The notes under the pieces were generated by a model. That model made no database searches. It had not been told where the DNA came from and saw only the letters and a list, made by a program, of their open reading frames with translations. From positions 1-64,000 of the forward strand of contig LLEY01000065.1 in the NCBI GenBank assembly GCA_001414485.1: a DNA stretch of 64,000 nt. The letters are read 5' to 3'. The DNA comes from Calycina herbarum (taxonomy: Eukaryota; Ascomycota; Leotiomycetes; Helotiales; Pezizellaceae). Below, one piece after another: positions 46,565-59,285 of the stretch (within the stretch, counting starts at the first letter, position 1; every line of letters begins with the position of its first letter). The position numbers and the translations under genes are program-made.

Positions 46565-47941
46565 GAAGATTAGATATAATCGTCTAACTTTCTTTTCAAA
46601 TATACTCTATATAAAGATACTTAACTATTCTAACTAACTTTATACTTACTTCTGCTTCTAAAGCTAGCGTTCTAGTTTCTTATATTACTAATTAGTATTT
46701 ATAGTTACTACTCTTCTTTTTCGCTTTAAACTAGCTCTTTATAACCTATTCTTAGTCTTATACTATATTTAAAAACGGTTTTTAAATTTGCTTACTAGCT
46801 CTTTTATATACTCTAGCGAGTGCTTAGAAAGTAGTGTCGAGGTCTAGTCTACTAAGAAGTAGGTTATACTATTAATAATCTCTTTACTAATAATTCAGCG
46901 AATCTTCTAATCTTAGCTATAGTTGTCGTCGTCGTCGGTCGGCTATAGACATAGGTTAGAGTCTACTAGATAAGTATATTTAAATATAGAAGTAGTTCTA
47001 GTAGTACTATAAAAGTCTCTATTAATATAAATACTAAAAGCTCTATTATCTTTTTTATTCTCTAGAATTAATAAAAAGAAACGCCGCTGTCGTTTTTTAT
47101 CGTAGTATAAGATTATTCTATTAAAGAGAGAACAGTTAGATCTCTATTATTTAGAAACCTACGGTGTCTTATTATTATTAATAAAATCGTTAGTTTTATT
47201 ATACTTCTTAGCTATATAATCGGAAATTAGTTATAAGCTTTCTAGTTTTAATATATAGTTACTAGATAGTCTACTATCTAGAATATAATAAGTATTTCTA
47301 ATATTAGAAATACTATCGCTTTCTAGTATATTCGATTTATCTATAGTACTAGTAAGTAAAAATTCTCTTTACTACGGCTTATAAACCCTAGCTTACGTAC
47401 TATAGCTACTAGTAAAGATAATATTATTTAAAACTTTATTATTACTTTTTATATCTAGTCTTTTATTTACTAATATCAAGTTTTCTATTTTATTAGACAA
47501 AGATAGTAATAGTAGTAAATAAGATTAAATATATATCTTAAGCACTTTAAGCTATACTCTTACTAGTAGTTATATCTTACTAGTTCTTTTCGCTTATTAA
47601 TCCTCTAAGCGCCGGTAGTATTTCAACTAGTATATTACTTAATTTAATCTATAGATAATTTTTAGAAGAGTTAGATTTCTTAGAAATAAACTTAGATAGC
47701 TTCTAGTTACTAGCGTTTAGTAGTTTTAAAACGTAAGAAATAAAGATAGCTATTTTAAGCGTAGAGTAAATATATAAAAAGCGTCTTTAAAATCTAATAA
47801 TTAGATATAGAATATAGATAGAAGAGATAAAGACTTCTTATATACCTGTTCTACTACGTATTTCAGATAGGATTTATAGTTTATATCTACTATCTCTGCT
47901 CTTACTATAGCTTCTAAGTAAAGAACCGCGCTACTACCTAG
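46565..47941 (-). repeat. 1.37-kb dispersed module, copy 2
   Basis: It is collinear with 29390-30756 over the full length, with many differences that are mostly C/T or G/A. On the minus strand the same chromodomain-like block is seen near 46790-46930 (IISKEIINSIT, then FLVD, then KELVSKF). The two copies part at ACTACCTAG at their upstream (right) end. Flanks are unrelated, so it moved or was duplicated as a unit or is part of a larger eroded element. Confidence 0.55.
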
Positions 47942-48236
47942 AGAAGATTATAGCTTTATATCTCGATAGATAGAAGAGCTTTAGAACCGCTAATAGATTA
48001 AAAAAAACTCTATTCTAAGAGCTCTACCTCGTATTTATAAGCTAAGTATCTAGTGTATATTATCTAAAGACGAGTTAGACTGTCTAGATAAGCTATATAT
48101 TATTATACTATATAGTTGTTTTTTAGTAGACCTAAGAAGACTTTCTAATAAAGTAATTATACTTAAGATAATTACTATAAGAGAAACCTTTTTTAGTAAA
48201 AACAGCGAGAAATCTTCTAGCTCCTAGGAAAGTAAG

Positions 48237-49002
48237 TATAACGAAACTCAAACGAACTAAACAAAGATAACTAAGTCTCGAAGGTTAGTATATAGGTAAG
48301 AAGTATAGATATACCGGGTTATTTACTTAGAAGTAAACTCGTTACTTATATTAAAGATATTAAATAAGATAATAAGATTAATAACTAAAGTTAAGTACGA
48401 AGCTTCTATCTAATAGTAGACGTGCTAGTATATATAGAATCTCTCGTACTACCTAGATCCCTATATAAGCCTAGATCCCTAGATCTCTCTAGATCTCTTA
48501 AGAGATCTAAGAAGATCTATTATATAACTACTAATAGTTATCTAATAGTAAGATTCTAGAATACCTAAATACCTTTATATTACTAATTCTCTTCTATATC
48601 ACCTTCTATTTCCTAGATATCGTATCTTATCCTATTAGAGCGCTATCTAGACTACTTACTATATATAACGTAATTTATAATACTATTCTCTTCTTAGCCT
48701 AGTATATTCTTATACTTAAGTATAAGCTAAGAAACTCGGTTAGAGTGTTAGTAGTATCCTTTCCTTTCTATTATATCCTACCTTATATAAAAGAAGAAAG
48801 AAGAATAAATACTTCTTATAAAAAGTATTAAAATAGTTTATAATAAAATATTACTATATTCTTACTATATTTCTTAAAAGCGTAGATATTTTATTAATAC
48901 TTTCTAATCTTCTTAATACTCTAAATACGTTTAGTTAAAGCTAAAATATAATAGAACCGACGATGCCTAGGAGAAGAACGTTCTCTATACTAGTAACTGG
49001 TC
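48237..49002 (-). mobile_element. Gypsy copy D, left piece: 3' LTR and 3' interior
   Basis: The LTR (48237-48682, 446 bp) reads TATTATAAATTACG... to GTTTCGTTATA on the minus strand. The interior starts CTATTCTCTTCTTAG exactly as in copy C. At 49002 the element is split by gypsy B; it resumes at 59286. The 5 bases before B (TGGTC) and after B (TAGTC) are a target duplication with a RIP change. Same family as copy C. Confidence 0.8.
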
Positions 49003-49442
49003 TATTACGAATCACGTGTGAATATATAATAAGTGAAGACTAGGCGGCGCTCTAATAGATTAAGCACTATCGGAAACTCTTATAAGTAAAAAGAGAGATC
49101 CTTAGAATAGCTAAGCGATCTATAGATTTCTTTTAATAAGAAGTATTACGTAACCTAGTCGCCTAAGTCGCCTGAGTCGCCTGTCGACTAAAGCGATTAG
49201 AGCGAGCGACTAGAGCGACTGGAACAGGAGACTATAGTTCTATATAAAGACTAGCACGTCTGCTATTAGATAGAAGCTTCGTACTTAACTTTAGTTATTA
49301 ATCTTATTATCTTATTTAATATCTTTGATATAAGTAACGAGTTCACTTCTAAGTAAACAACCTAGCGTATCTGTACTTCTTATCTATATACTAACCTTTA
49401 AGACTTAGTTATCTTTATTTAGTTTATTTAAGTTTTATTATA
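49003..49442 (+). repeat. 5' LTR of gypsy copy B (440 bp)
   Basis: Starts TATTACGAATCACGTGTG (TG to TA) and ends AAGTTTTATTATA. Followed by CTTTAAGTACCTGCTTAG, the same interior start as in copy C. Confidence 0.8.
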
Positions 49443-49655
49443 CTTTAAGTACCTGCTTAGAAGTTTAGTCGCTATAGCTCTAGTAACCCTCGTAGTAGCT
49501 AGCTTAAATACTAGTTAAGTTAACGTCGTAGATATATCTAGAAGTACGACTAGAAGGACACCTACTAGTATATAGTTAACTAGGAACAACGATAATATTA
49601 GTATACCGGACGTACCTAAGCTCTATAAGGTCGAAGTACTTAAGTCTATTAAAGT

Positions 49656-49860
49656 TAATATTAAGAGTTATACCTGCGGAATAAGTCTCGGAGTACTCCA
49701 GCGACGCATTCACGTGACCTCGCTTGGCAACGCATGGACGTAATAGAACCTTCGAGAGTACTCTTAGTAGAACTCTCTAGAAAGAGCTAACTAAGTATAT
49801 AAGTTAGTAAGGACTCTAGCTTAGAAAAGATAATCGAATCTTCTTATATATAGACACCTC
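49656..49860 (+). repeat. 5' LTR of element E (205 bp)
   Basis: Starts TAATATTAAGAGTTATACC (probably TG to TA) and shares everything up to TAGACACCTC with the right LTR. It is less RIP-mutated in its first half (keeps CACGTGACCTCGCTTGGCAA). Confidence 0.85.
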
Positions 49861-49921
49861 TATAGTTTAATTTATTAGTATTTACTATAAGTCCTAATAT
49901 TAGATTCGATTTAAAAACAAC

Positions 49922-50213
49922 GGGCTTTTATAGTAATACTAGAATATATTAGGCTATTTTAGTAATACTAGAATATAATAAGCTTTTATAGTAATATTAG
50001 AATATATTAGGCTATTTTAGTAATACTAGAATATAATAAGCTTTTATAGTAATATTAGAATATATTAGGCTATTTTAGTAATACTAGAACACATCGGGCT
50101 TTTATAGTAATACTAGAACATATCGGGCTATTTTAGTAATACTAGAACATATTAGGCCTTTATAGTAATACTAGAACTTATAGGCTATTTTATAGTATTT
50201 ACAGAACTTATAG
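49922..50213 (+). repeat. Tandem repeat of about 29-30 bp in the leader of element E
   Basis: About ten units of TAGTAATACTAGAATATATT + AGGCTATTT alternate slightly between two variants (CTTTTATAG and CTATTTTAG). They lie between the 5' LTR and gag and may be a structured leader of the element RNA. Confidence 0.75.
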
Positions 50214-53200
50214 ATAATAGGAGAACTATAAGAAGGCGGTATACTAAATTAGCTACCCGCCTAGTTCCTATAGTATATTTAAGAATAGTAGAATCAGTTA
50301 ATATCTATCTAAGAGAACGATTATCTACGGATTATAAACAAGTAAAAGAAGGATAAGAAAGCTCGCTTATAGATAGTCTATAATAATAATAAACCTAGGA
50401 AATCTCTTCCTCTGCTACTAGAATTCTATAGAGACTCGGATAAGCTAGAAGCTTAGTTATAACAAGTATAAGCTAAAATCGAAGTCGACTACTACAGATA
50501 TACTAAATATATTAAGTTTTAGACACTTAATAGATCCCTATAGAGTAAGGCGCTTTATAGAATAGAAGTATAGATATAGAAATAGAGTAAGCTAGAGCTA
50601 GCTAATAGTAGTAATTTCTTAGATCGAGTAGAGTTTATGTTTAGAGACCTGTAAGCTAAGGAAAGAGCGTAACGAAAGCTAGAATCCTTCTGCTAGGGCT
50701 TAAGACTATTCCTAGAGGTCTTTATAGAATAGCAAGCCCTGCTTATAGAGTCTAGAGAAGGATCTTAGCTAGACGACGTAAAGAAGGTGTCTCTTAACCG
50801 AATCCTTAGTAACGAGTTAGTTAAGGCAATGATTATAGTTCCTTCTTAATCTAACTTCGAGTCTTACTACTCTATTATTAAAGAAACAGATAACTGCTTA
50901 AGAGCTTATAAAGCTCGAATATTAAGATCTAGAGCCTGGACTCTCCTAGAAACACTATAGACCTCTTAGAAACGCTCGACGGATACTATATAGTAGGTAA
51001 TAAGCGGTAATATCGTTAATAGACCGAAAGTTACCTATAAGGTATCTATAGAGGGTATAGATTAGGAACTAGCATCTGCTAAAGTCTTAATAACTAGTAC
51101 TAAGCGTGCTAAATAGGTGTTCTAGGAAGAACGAAGCAACCGTGCTTATACTAGTTACTGTCTTTGCTATAGAGCTACTAGTTATTTTATTTAAGAATGT
51201 TTATATAGACTACTAAGGCGACCTATAACAGCGGATTCGGTCTATAAACAGAAGGCAGAGGTTAAGAAGGTAGTGCTAGAATTAGAAGAAGAAGACAGTA
51301 ATATCTCCTCGGATTCGGAAAACTAGTAGCTCTTATTAGAAAGCGTAGGCAGAGGCGACGAAGAGAGTTGTTAGTAATAGACACTTAGAGACATTTTAAG
51401 CAGGAATATATAGACAAAAAACCTCTTCTTATATCGGCTTTAGTGAATAGAGTAGCTACTTTATAAGCCTTAGTAGATTTAGGGTATTTAGTCTATAGAA
51501 TTGTTTTAAACTATTTTATTCGTTATTATTAGCTCTCTTATATATAAATTATACTAAGGTATTTATAGTTAGTAGAAGAAGTATTAGAGAATACTATATC
51601 CTAAGTAGTATCTTTTAATATAGATATTAGAGGCTACTAGTAGAAACGGGTTTATACTTACATAGTCTCTAAGATCGAAGGCTATGAAATTATTCTAGGA
51701 AAATCTTAGTTAAGGAAAGAGCGAGCTTTACTTAACGTTGTTAAGAGATGCTTACTCTTCTAAGACTCTAGGTTAGAAGTTTATAACGAGCTAGAAAAGT
51801 CTTACTTCTATAAGTAAGTAAGCGCGGCCGTCTTCTACTTTCTTACGGATTATAAACATAAGCTATAAGTTTTCTTAGCTAGCCTTATAGACATTAGTAA
51901 AGCGTTAGTAGAGAAGAAGTATATAGACCCGTAGACAAAGCTGTCTAGCTAGATCGGTCTAGAATTCTACCTAGCTTTTAATAGAAAAGAAGCAAATAAG
52001 TTATTAGTATACTAATAAGGAATTGATTATAGTATTAAGCTTTTATAGACAGACAGCGGATCTAAGAAGACAGTCTCATAAGAGCTACTCTATAATATGT
52101 TATAGAACGAGCTATTAGTACTCTATAAAACTCTAACAGAGCTACTAGATAAGGAATTTATTTAAGTAAGCAACTCTCTAGCAGCTGCGCTAGTACTCTT
52201 TATATAAAAGCTAGAAGAGGGCTTACAGTTTTATTATAACTACTAGGTACTAAATAAGTTAACTTATAAGGATCGCTATCTATTACTCTTAATCTAAGAA
52301 ATACTTAACTAAATCGGAAAAGCAAAGTAGTTTATAAAAATAGATATTATTACTATATTTTATAAGATACGAATTAAGAAGGGAGACGAGTGGAAAACAG
52401 CTTTCTAGATACGCTTTAGGCTTTTTAAATAGCTTATTACCTCTTTTAGGCTTGTAAATACTCCTAGTACTTTCTAGTAGTATATTAATCATACGCTTTA
52501 AAAGTTCTTAGACGACTTTGTCTTAGTATATATCGACGATGTCTTAGTCTTTATAAACAGCACTTATAACTAGTACTACGAGTATATCTATAAAGTAATA
52601 TAAAGGCTTTAAGATACTAGGCTATAGCTTAATATTAATAAGTACGAATTTAAAGTATAGTCTACAAAGTACCTTAGGTTTATTATAGAAGTAGGGAAAG
52701 GTTTATAGATAGACCTAGCTAAAATATAAGCTATTATAGATTAGAAAGTACTAATAACAGCAAAAGGCGTCTTTAGCTTCCTAGGATTTGCGAATTTCTA
52801 TTAACAGTTTATTAAGGACTTTTTATAGATTATAGCTCCTCTTTATAAACTCGTTAAAAAGGATATATCCTTCTAATAGACAGACGAAGCGAATAGAGCC
52901 TTTAAACAGTTAAAGCAGGCTTTTATAGAGGCTCTAGTACTAGCTTAGTTTAACCTAGATTATAAGACAGTCTTAGAGACAGACTCCTCTAGATATTACT
53001 TAGGAGGCGTGCTCTCTTAAGTAAAGAATAGCGTCTTACAGCCTGTAGCCTTCTTCTTAAAGAAACATACACCTGCTAAATATAATTACCTAATATATAA
53101 TAAAGAGTTATTAGCTATTATTCGTTGTCTTAAGGAATAGAAAGCAGAGTTAAAAAGTATTAGGTAGTTTATAGTACTTACAGATTATAAGAATCTTAAG

Positions 53201-54991
53201 TACTTTATAACAGTCTATAAACTATCTAAAAAACAAATATAATAGTAGTTAATACTTAGTAAGTTTAACCTAATAATCTAATACCGCTTAGGCAAAGAGG
53301 AAGGACTACTAGATATATTAACAAGGAGGGACTAGGACCTTCTAGAGAAGGGAGATAAACGCCTTAATTATAGAATAGTATAATTAATTCTAGATAGAAT
53401 AATTTAAGGAAATACTATATAGCTAACACTAGTATTAATAAACGAGAGGAATTAAGTAAGCGACGTAGCAACGTAGTAAGCGTTTATAGACCAACTACGG
53501 AACCTCTAGAAAGAGGGAAAGGTATAGAATAAGGACTTTAGACGTCTTATAGACACTATCTACTAAGGAGATAGAGTGTTTCTAATAGACCTCGCTTCTT
53601 CAGTTAAAGTCTCTATCTCTAACTACTTAGTTAATAAGAACAGTGATTTACAGTTTAAGAGCAGACTATAGGTCCTTAACTATAAGCCGCTACGGACTAT
53701 AATTATATAGGAACTCTATGATTCTACACTTATAGGCTATTCTAGTAAGAATAGGACAATTATAATAGTCTTAAGAGAGTTCTTCTAGATAAACCTATAG
53801 ACTATAGTTAAGCAGTTTGTCTATAACTATAGAGTTTATAAACGTACTAAGGTTTAGAGAGATCGTAAACAAGACCTACTTCGTCTCTTACTAATTCCTA
53901 AGTAATAATAGCAGGAGATCTCTGTCGACTTTATTAGACTACTACTTATAAGTAAAGGCTCTAATATAATAGCAGTATTCACAGACTGTTTAGGTAAAGA
54001 GGTGCTCCTTATAGCCTATAACTCGACTATATTATCAGAGGAATTTGCTCGCTTATTTATTACTACACACTATAGCTTATATAGACTACTAAGAGCAATA
54101 GTGTCTAATAGGGGCCCGTAATTCATTAGATAAGCATAGAAGACGCTTTATAACTTCTTATAGATTAAACGACAGATCTTTATAGCCTTTTATCTATAAA
54201 CTAACGAGTTAATAGAACAGGTAAATACTAAAGTCGAGACGCTTCTATAGCAGTGGATTAATATAGCTTAGGATAACTAAGCCGACTAGCTGCTAGTAGT
54301 ATAGTTAGCTTTTAATAGACGGGATTTAATATTAACAGGTATAAGCCTCTTCTAACTCAGCTACGGCTATCTGTTATAGACTATCGACCTCTTGATAGAC
54401 GTCGTAGCACTTATAAATATAAAAACACTAATTCAAAAGAGCGAAGTAATAGTAGCAAAGATTAAGGCTATTATAGAATAGGTATAATTATTAATAGTAA
54501 GGGTATAATAAGACTAGAAGACTTAAGTAAATCGTTTACGGAATACTACTCCTATATATAAGGTTGAAGACAAGGTTTACTTAAGCTTATAGAATATATA
54601 GATAGATAGGGCTAGTAAGAAACTAGATACTCGATCTGCTAAGTTTATAGTTATCGAGGTTATTAGCCTGTCTATATATAAGCTAGACACTCTACCTAGT
54701 ATCTATAATGTCTTTAATATAGACTTATTAAGGCTAGTAGCTATAGACCCGCTGCCTAGTTAAATTACAGATAATAATTAACTACCTATAATATTAGTAG
54801 ACGATACTATAGAATAGTAAGTTAAAAGAATACTAGGTTAACAGCAAAAGAAGCTCTTAGGGAAAGGCTCTCGTACTCGACTCGAGTATAAGGTTAAATA
54901 GACAGGATACATAAACCTAACATAGGAACCTGCTACTAAGTTAGAAGACACAGTAGCCCTAGACACCTACTTTCAAGAGCAGGAAGGGGGG

Positions 54992-55196
54992 TAATATTAA
55001 GAGTTATACCTGTAGAATAAGTCTCGGAGTACTCGAGCGACGTATTTACGTAACCTCGCTTAGCAACGCATAGACGTAACAGAACCTTCGAGAGTACCCT
55101 TAGTAGAACCCTCTAGAAAGAGCTAACTAAGTATATAAGTTAGCAAGGACTCTAGCTTAGAAAGGACAATCGAATCTTCTTATATATAGACACCTC
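54992..55196 (+). repeat. 3' LTR of element E (205 bp)
   Basis: Same length and ends as 49656-49860, directly after the polypurine tract. The true 3' boundary may be four bases earlier (ACA). Confidence 0.85.
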
Positions 55197-58179
55197 GAAA
55201 GCTAGAATAATAACCTTTAGTTAATATAAATATATAGGTTCGCGTTTATAACTTTAAAGCTAGAACAAGGTTAGTACTACCTCTTTTAAAGTACTAAGAC
55301 ACTTTATCTAAGGTCCTTTATAGATTAGTAAGAAAGCTGATAACGAAATACCTATATAGTATAAAGAATTTAAGGCTTTATTTAAAAACCTAGAAGACTT
55401 ATAAGCTTTACTAGAACATTGCTTATAAGATTATAAGATTAAATTAAAAGAGGGTTATTACCTCTTAAAGTAGAAGCTTTAGTTATATAACTAGAAAAGC
55501 CTATAAAGAATAGAAAGTTATATAAAGGAAGGTATTAAGAAGGGATATATTAGAAGATCTAAGTTACTAATTACCTTAAATATACTTATTATTAAAAAGA
55601 AAGACGACCTAGATAGAGGAGTATATATTAATTACTAAGAAGTAAATCATACTATAGTTAAGGACGCTTATCTACTACTACTTAGCTAATACTTATAGGA
55701 TAAGTTAGGTAAGGTAGTATAATTTACGAAATTAGATTAATAAAACGTTTATAGACTTATATAAATAAAAGTTAAAAACGAATAGAAGATAGTATTCGTC
55801 TTACTATTAGGCTTTTATAAATATATAGTTATACTATTTAGACTTTATAATATACTAGCTATATATTAAAGATAAAATAATAATATTTTAAAAGATCTTT
55901 TAAAAGTAATAGTAATCTATTATCTAGATAATATATTAATCTTCTTAAAAAAAGAAGAAGAATATAAAAAAGATATTAAAGAAGTTTTATAATAACTTAT
56001 AAAAGTAAACTCTTAGTTAAAACTCTTAAAATACGAGTTTAGAGTAACTTAGACACTTTTCTTAGGATAGGTATTTAGTCTAAAGAAAATAGAAATAGAT
56101 TTAGTAAAGATCTAAAATATCTTAAACTAGAAGTTACTAGAGAATATAAAAGATATATAGTTCTTCTTTAGATTTATAAACTTTTACTATCCGTTTATCT
56201 AAGACTATATAAAGATTACTAAACTAATATTAGTACTAGTTATACTAGTTAAAAAAGCTATTAAGTTTATATAGAATAAATAGACTAAGAGCGCTTTTTA
56301 AAGAATTAAAGTAAGGTTTATAGAAAAACCTATTCTATATAACTTTAATATAGAAAAACTAAGTATAATTAAAATAGATACTTTAGATATATTAGTAGAT
56401 ATAATTTATCTATAACTAAATAAAAAAGGAAAACTTATACCTATTATATATTATTCTAAAATATTTAACCTAGTATAGTAAAACTATAATATCTTTAATA
56501 AAGAATTACTTACTATAGTATTAGCCTTAGAATACTAGAGAATTTATTTATAGCTAGTAAAATACTAAGTTACGATTTTATCTAACTATAAGAACCTTAG
56601 AACGTTTATAATAACTAAGGAACTTATAACTAGATAGTTAGCTAAATAAGTAGAAATATTAAAAAGATTTAATATTATTATTTAATATATAAAGAGAACA
56701 TTAAATACTTAAGCTAATACTCTTAGCTAAAAACCTAAATATAAGAGAAATAAAGAGTATAAGAAGATTATAACCTTAAAAACTCTTAAGAATAGAGACT
56801 TAGTATCTACTATATATAAAATAATAATAATAAATAATATTTAAATAGATAAAATTTAGAATATATATAAAGGTTATAACTAGTACGTAAAAGGGAAATT
56901 ATAAGTCCTTAGCTTATATATAAAAGAATTTATATAAGAATACTATACGACGCCTACTTATAACTACTAAGGAATTCGTAGAACTCTCTAGAGAATAAGA
57001 TAATACTACTATATTAATTAATTATCTATAATAGTTAAGAAGGTAATAGTAGAATATAATACCTATATTAGGAATAAGGCTTTCTACTATACTCCTTATA
57101 GATAAATAAATACTATTCTAATACTATAGATATCTTAGAAATTAATATTTATAAATTTTATTATTAAATTACTAAAATCTAAAGATCTAATAATAGAAGT
57201 TAAGTATAATATAATCCTAGTTATTATAGAACGACTTATAAAATATATAATTTTAATAGTATATATAAAGTTAAGTATAGCTAAGGAATTAGTATTCGTA
57301 TTCTTTAAAAAAGTAGTTTTAAGATATAGACTATCTAAAGAAATACTCTTAGATAGAGATAAACTCTTTACCTTTAAATTTTAGATTACTTTTATAGAAT
57401 AACTAGGTATAAAAAGAAAGCTTTTAATAGTTTTTTACCTTTAAATAAATAGAAGAAATAAATAAATAAACTAAGTAGTTAAAATATATCTTTATTATTA
57501 TATAAACTACTAATAAAATAACTAGGTAGAATTACTATCTTTAGTATAATTTGCTTATAATAGTTTAATAACAGAAATAATACTTATTATACTATTCTAT
57601 ACTAACTTTAAATATAAATTATTAATAACTAACTTACTTATATTTAAGTTTTAAAAATCAAGAGTTTATATAAAGAACTTATAAAAGACCTATAATTTAT
57701 AGTAGAAAGAAATATATACTACTATAATAAACAACGTAGTTAGGAGCTAATATTAAAAGAGAGAGATAAAGTCTATTTAGTATAGAAAAATATTAATATA
57801 AAAAGACTAAGTAATAAACTAGATTATAAAAAACTTAGACTATTTAAAATTAAATAAGTTAAGAGACCTTTTAATTATAAATTAGTACTACTAAGAATAA
57901 TAAACATCTACTTAGTATTCTATATATCTCTACTTAAACTAGTACTACTAGGAGCACTACTAGCTCTATTTATAGAAATTTAACTAGTTAATCTAAATAT
58001 TAAATATAAAGTTAAAAGAATTCTTAACTATAGAATTATTAAAGATAAGATTAAGTATTTAATTAAATAGTTAAATTACCTATACTTAGAAAATACTTAG
58101 AAACCTAGAAAAAACATTAACTAGTACTTAGAGAAACTTTAGAACTTCTACTATTAAAACCTAAGGTTGCCTATATTAG

Positions 58180-58671
58180 ATAATTAATAGAGAAGATCTT
58201 AAGGAAACTAGGATCGAGACCTAGGTCGAAAGTAGAGTTAGAAGCAGTAGAGGTAGAGTAGGCGGCTAGCTTAGCAGCCTTCTCTCTTCTTTTCTTCTCT
58301 TCTTTTTCCTTTTCCTCCTTCTTCTTAGCCTTATCTAGCTTCTAAAGAGTACTAAGTCCTTAACGAAGTATCTATTATTCTCGCTTATTAAGATGACGTT
58401 GCTACGCTCGAAGATAGAGAACTTTTAATATTACTTCCTACTAGGCCTAAAAGGCCTTTTCTTAAGCCTAATAGACTATCTCCTTCTTAACTTATAGATA
58501 GCGTTTCTATATATTAAGAGATTCTTATTTAAAAGTTAAGAACATTCGATTTTACTCCTTAACATTATAAGTTTTACTCTTCCTAGTATACTTAGAACAT
58601 TTCTTACTCTTAGTAATAGATATATATCGACGGCTAGACGTAGAAGTAAGATAGTAAGTATAAGAGGACAT
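58180..58671 (-). pseudogene. Antisense reading frame of gypsy copy B, RIP-interrupted
   Basis: Start ATG at 58671 (MSSYTYYLTSTSS), at the same position relative to the LTR and in the same frame as in copy A. The Lys/Glu-rich middle is conserved; stops are TAG/TAA only. The ATG survived RIP in both A and B. Function unknown. Confidence 0.42.
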
Positions 58672-58845
58672 TTCAGATCCTACTTAATTAATATAAAGAG
58701 CGTTATTAATACGATTTTATTTTAGTTTATCTTTTATAAATAGTATTATTAAAAACATTATAGTAAGAGAGGGCCGATAGCCTTCTAATAGTATTTCTTA
58801 GGTTATACTTAAGCGTAGAGACACGCTAGGCTAAGAAGGGAATAG

Positions 58846-59285
58846 TGTTATAAATTACGTATAAATATATAATAAGTAAAGACTAGGCAGCGCTCTAATA
58901 GGTTAAGCACTATCGGAAACTCTTATAAGTAAAAAGAGGGATCCTTAGAATAGCTAAGCGATCTATAGATTTCTTTTAGTAAGAAGTATTATATAACCTA
59001 GTCGCCTAAGTTGCCTAAGTCGCCTGTCGACTAAAGCGATTAGAGCGAGCGACTAGAGCGACTAGAATAGGAGACTACAGTTCTATATAAAGACTAGCAC
59101 GTCTGCTATTAGATAAGAGCTTCGTACTTAACTTTAGTTATTAATCTTATTATCTTATTTAATATCTTTGATATAAGTAACGAGTTCACTTCTAAGTAAA
59201 TAACCCGGCGTATCTGTACTTCTTATCTATATACTAACCTTCGAGACTTAGTCATCTTTGTTTAGTTTGTTTAAGTTTCGTTATA
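58846..59285 (+). repeat. 3' LTR of gypsy copy B (440 bp)
   Basis: Starts TGTTATAAATTACG and ends GTTTCGTTATA. It aligns over its full length with 49003-49442 and with the A LTR, and keeps the TATA-like TCTATATAAAG. Confidence 0.85.

Larger units (their letters stand above)
49656..55196 (+). mobile_element. Gypsy element E (Tf1/sushi-like), nested in copy B, RIP-inactivated
   Basis: Two LTRs of 205 bp bound a 5.5-kb unit, with a polypurine tract AAGGGGGG just before the right one. Plus-strand order: a tandem-repeat leader, gag with a zinc-knuckle remnant (CLCYRATSYF, normally C-x2-C-x3-GH) near 51150-51185, a protease site LVDLG near 51470, reverse transcriptase with intact YIDDVLVF at 52529-52552, RNase H (ETDSSR) near 52975, and integrase (SVDFI...SKG near 53935, then SNRGP near 54110). 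Residue wording differs from A-D, placing it in another gypsy lineage. No target duplication is left, which fits the deletion in copy B at this point. Confidence 0.88.
49003..59285 (+). mobile_element. Gypsy copy B: chromovirus-type, same family as A, carrying a nested element
   Basis: LTRs of equal length (440 bp) lie at both ends, and a 5-bp target duplication TGGTC/TAGTC surrounds the unit. After the left LTR come about 215 bp of gag leader (49443-49655), then gypsy E (49656-55196). The pol part resumes at 55197 at the point equivalent to about 1490 in copy A. About 2.5 kb of gag and protease region is thus missing around the insertion. Pol features on plus: reverse transcriptase YLDN near 55925 (YLDD damaged), RNase H near 56370, integrase near 56900-57480 and chromodomain near 58005-58130. 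RIP stops throughout. Confidence 0.88.

Noticed and set aside
52289..52492. Minus-strand 67-codon frame in gypsy E
   Set aside because: It is the opposite strand of the reverse transcriptase region of element E, which explains the sequence fully.
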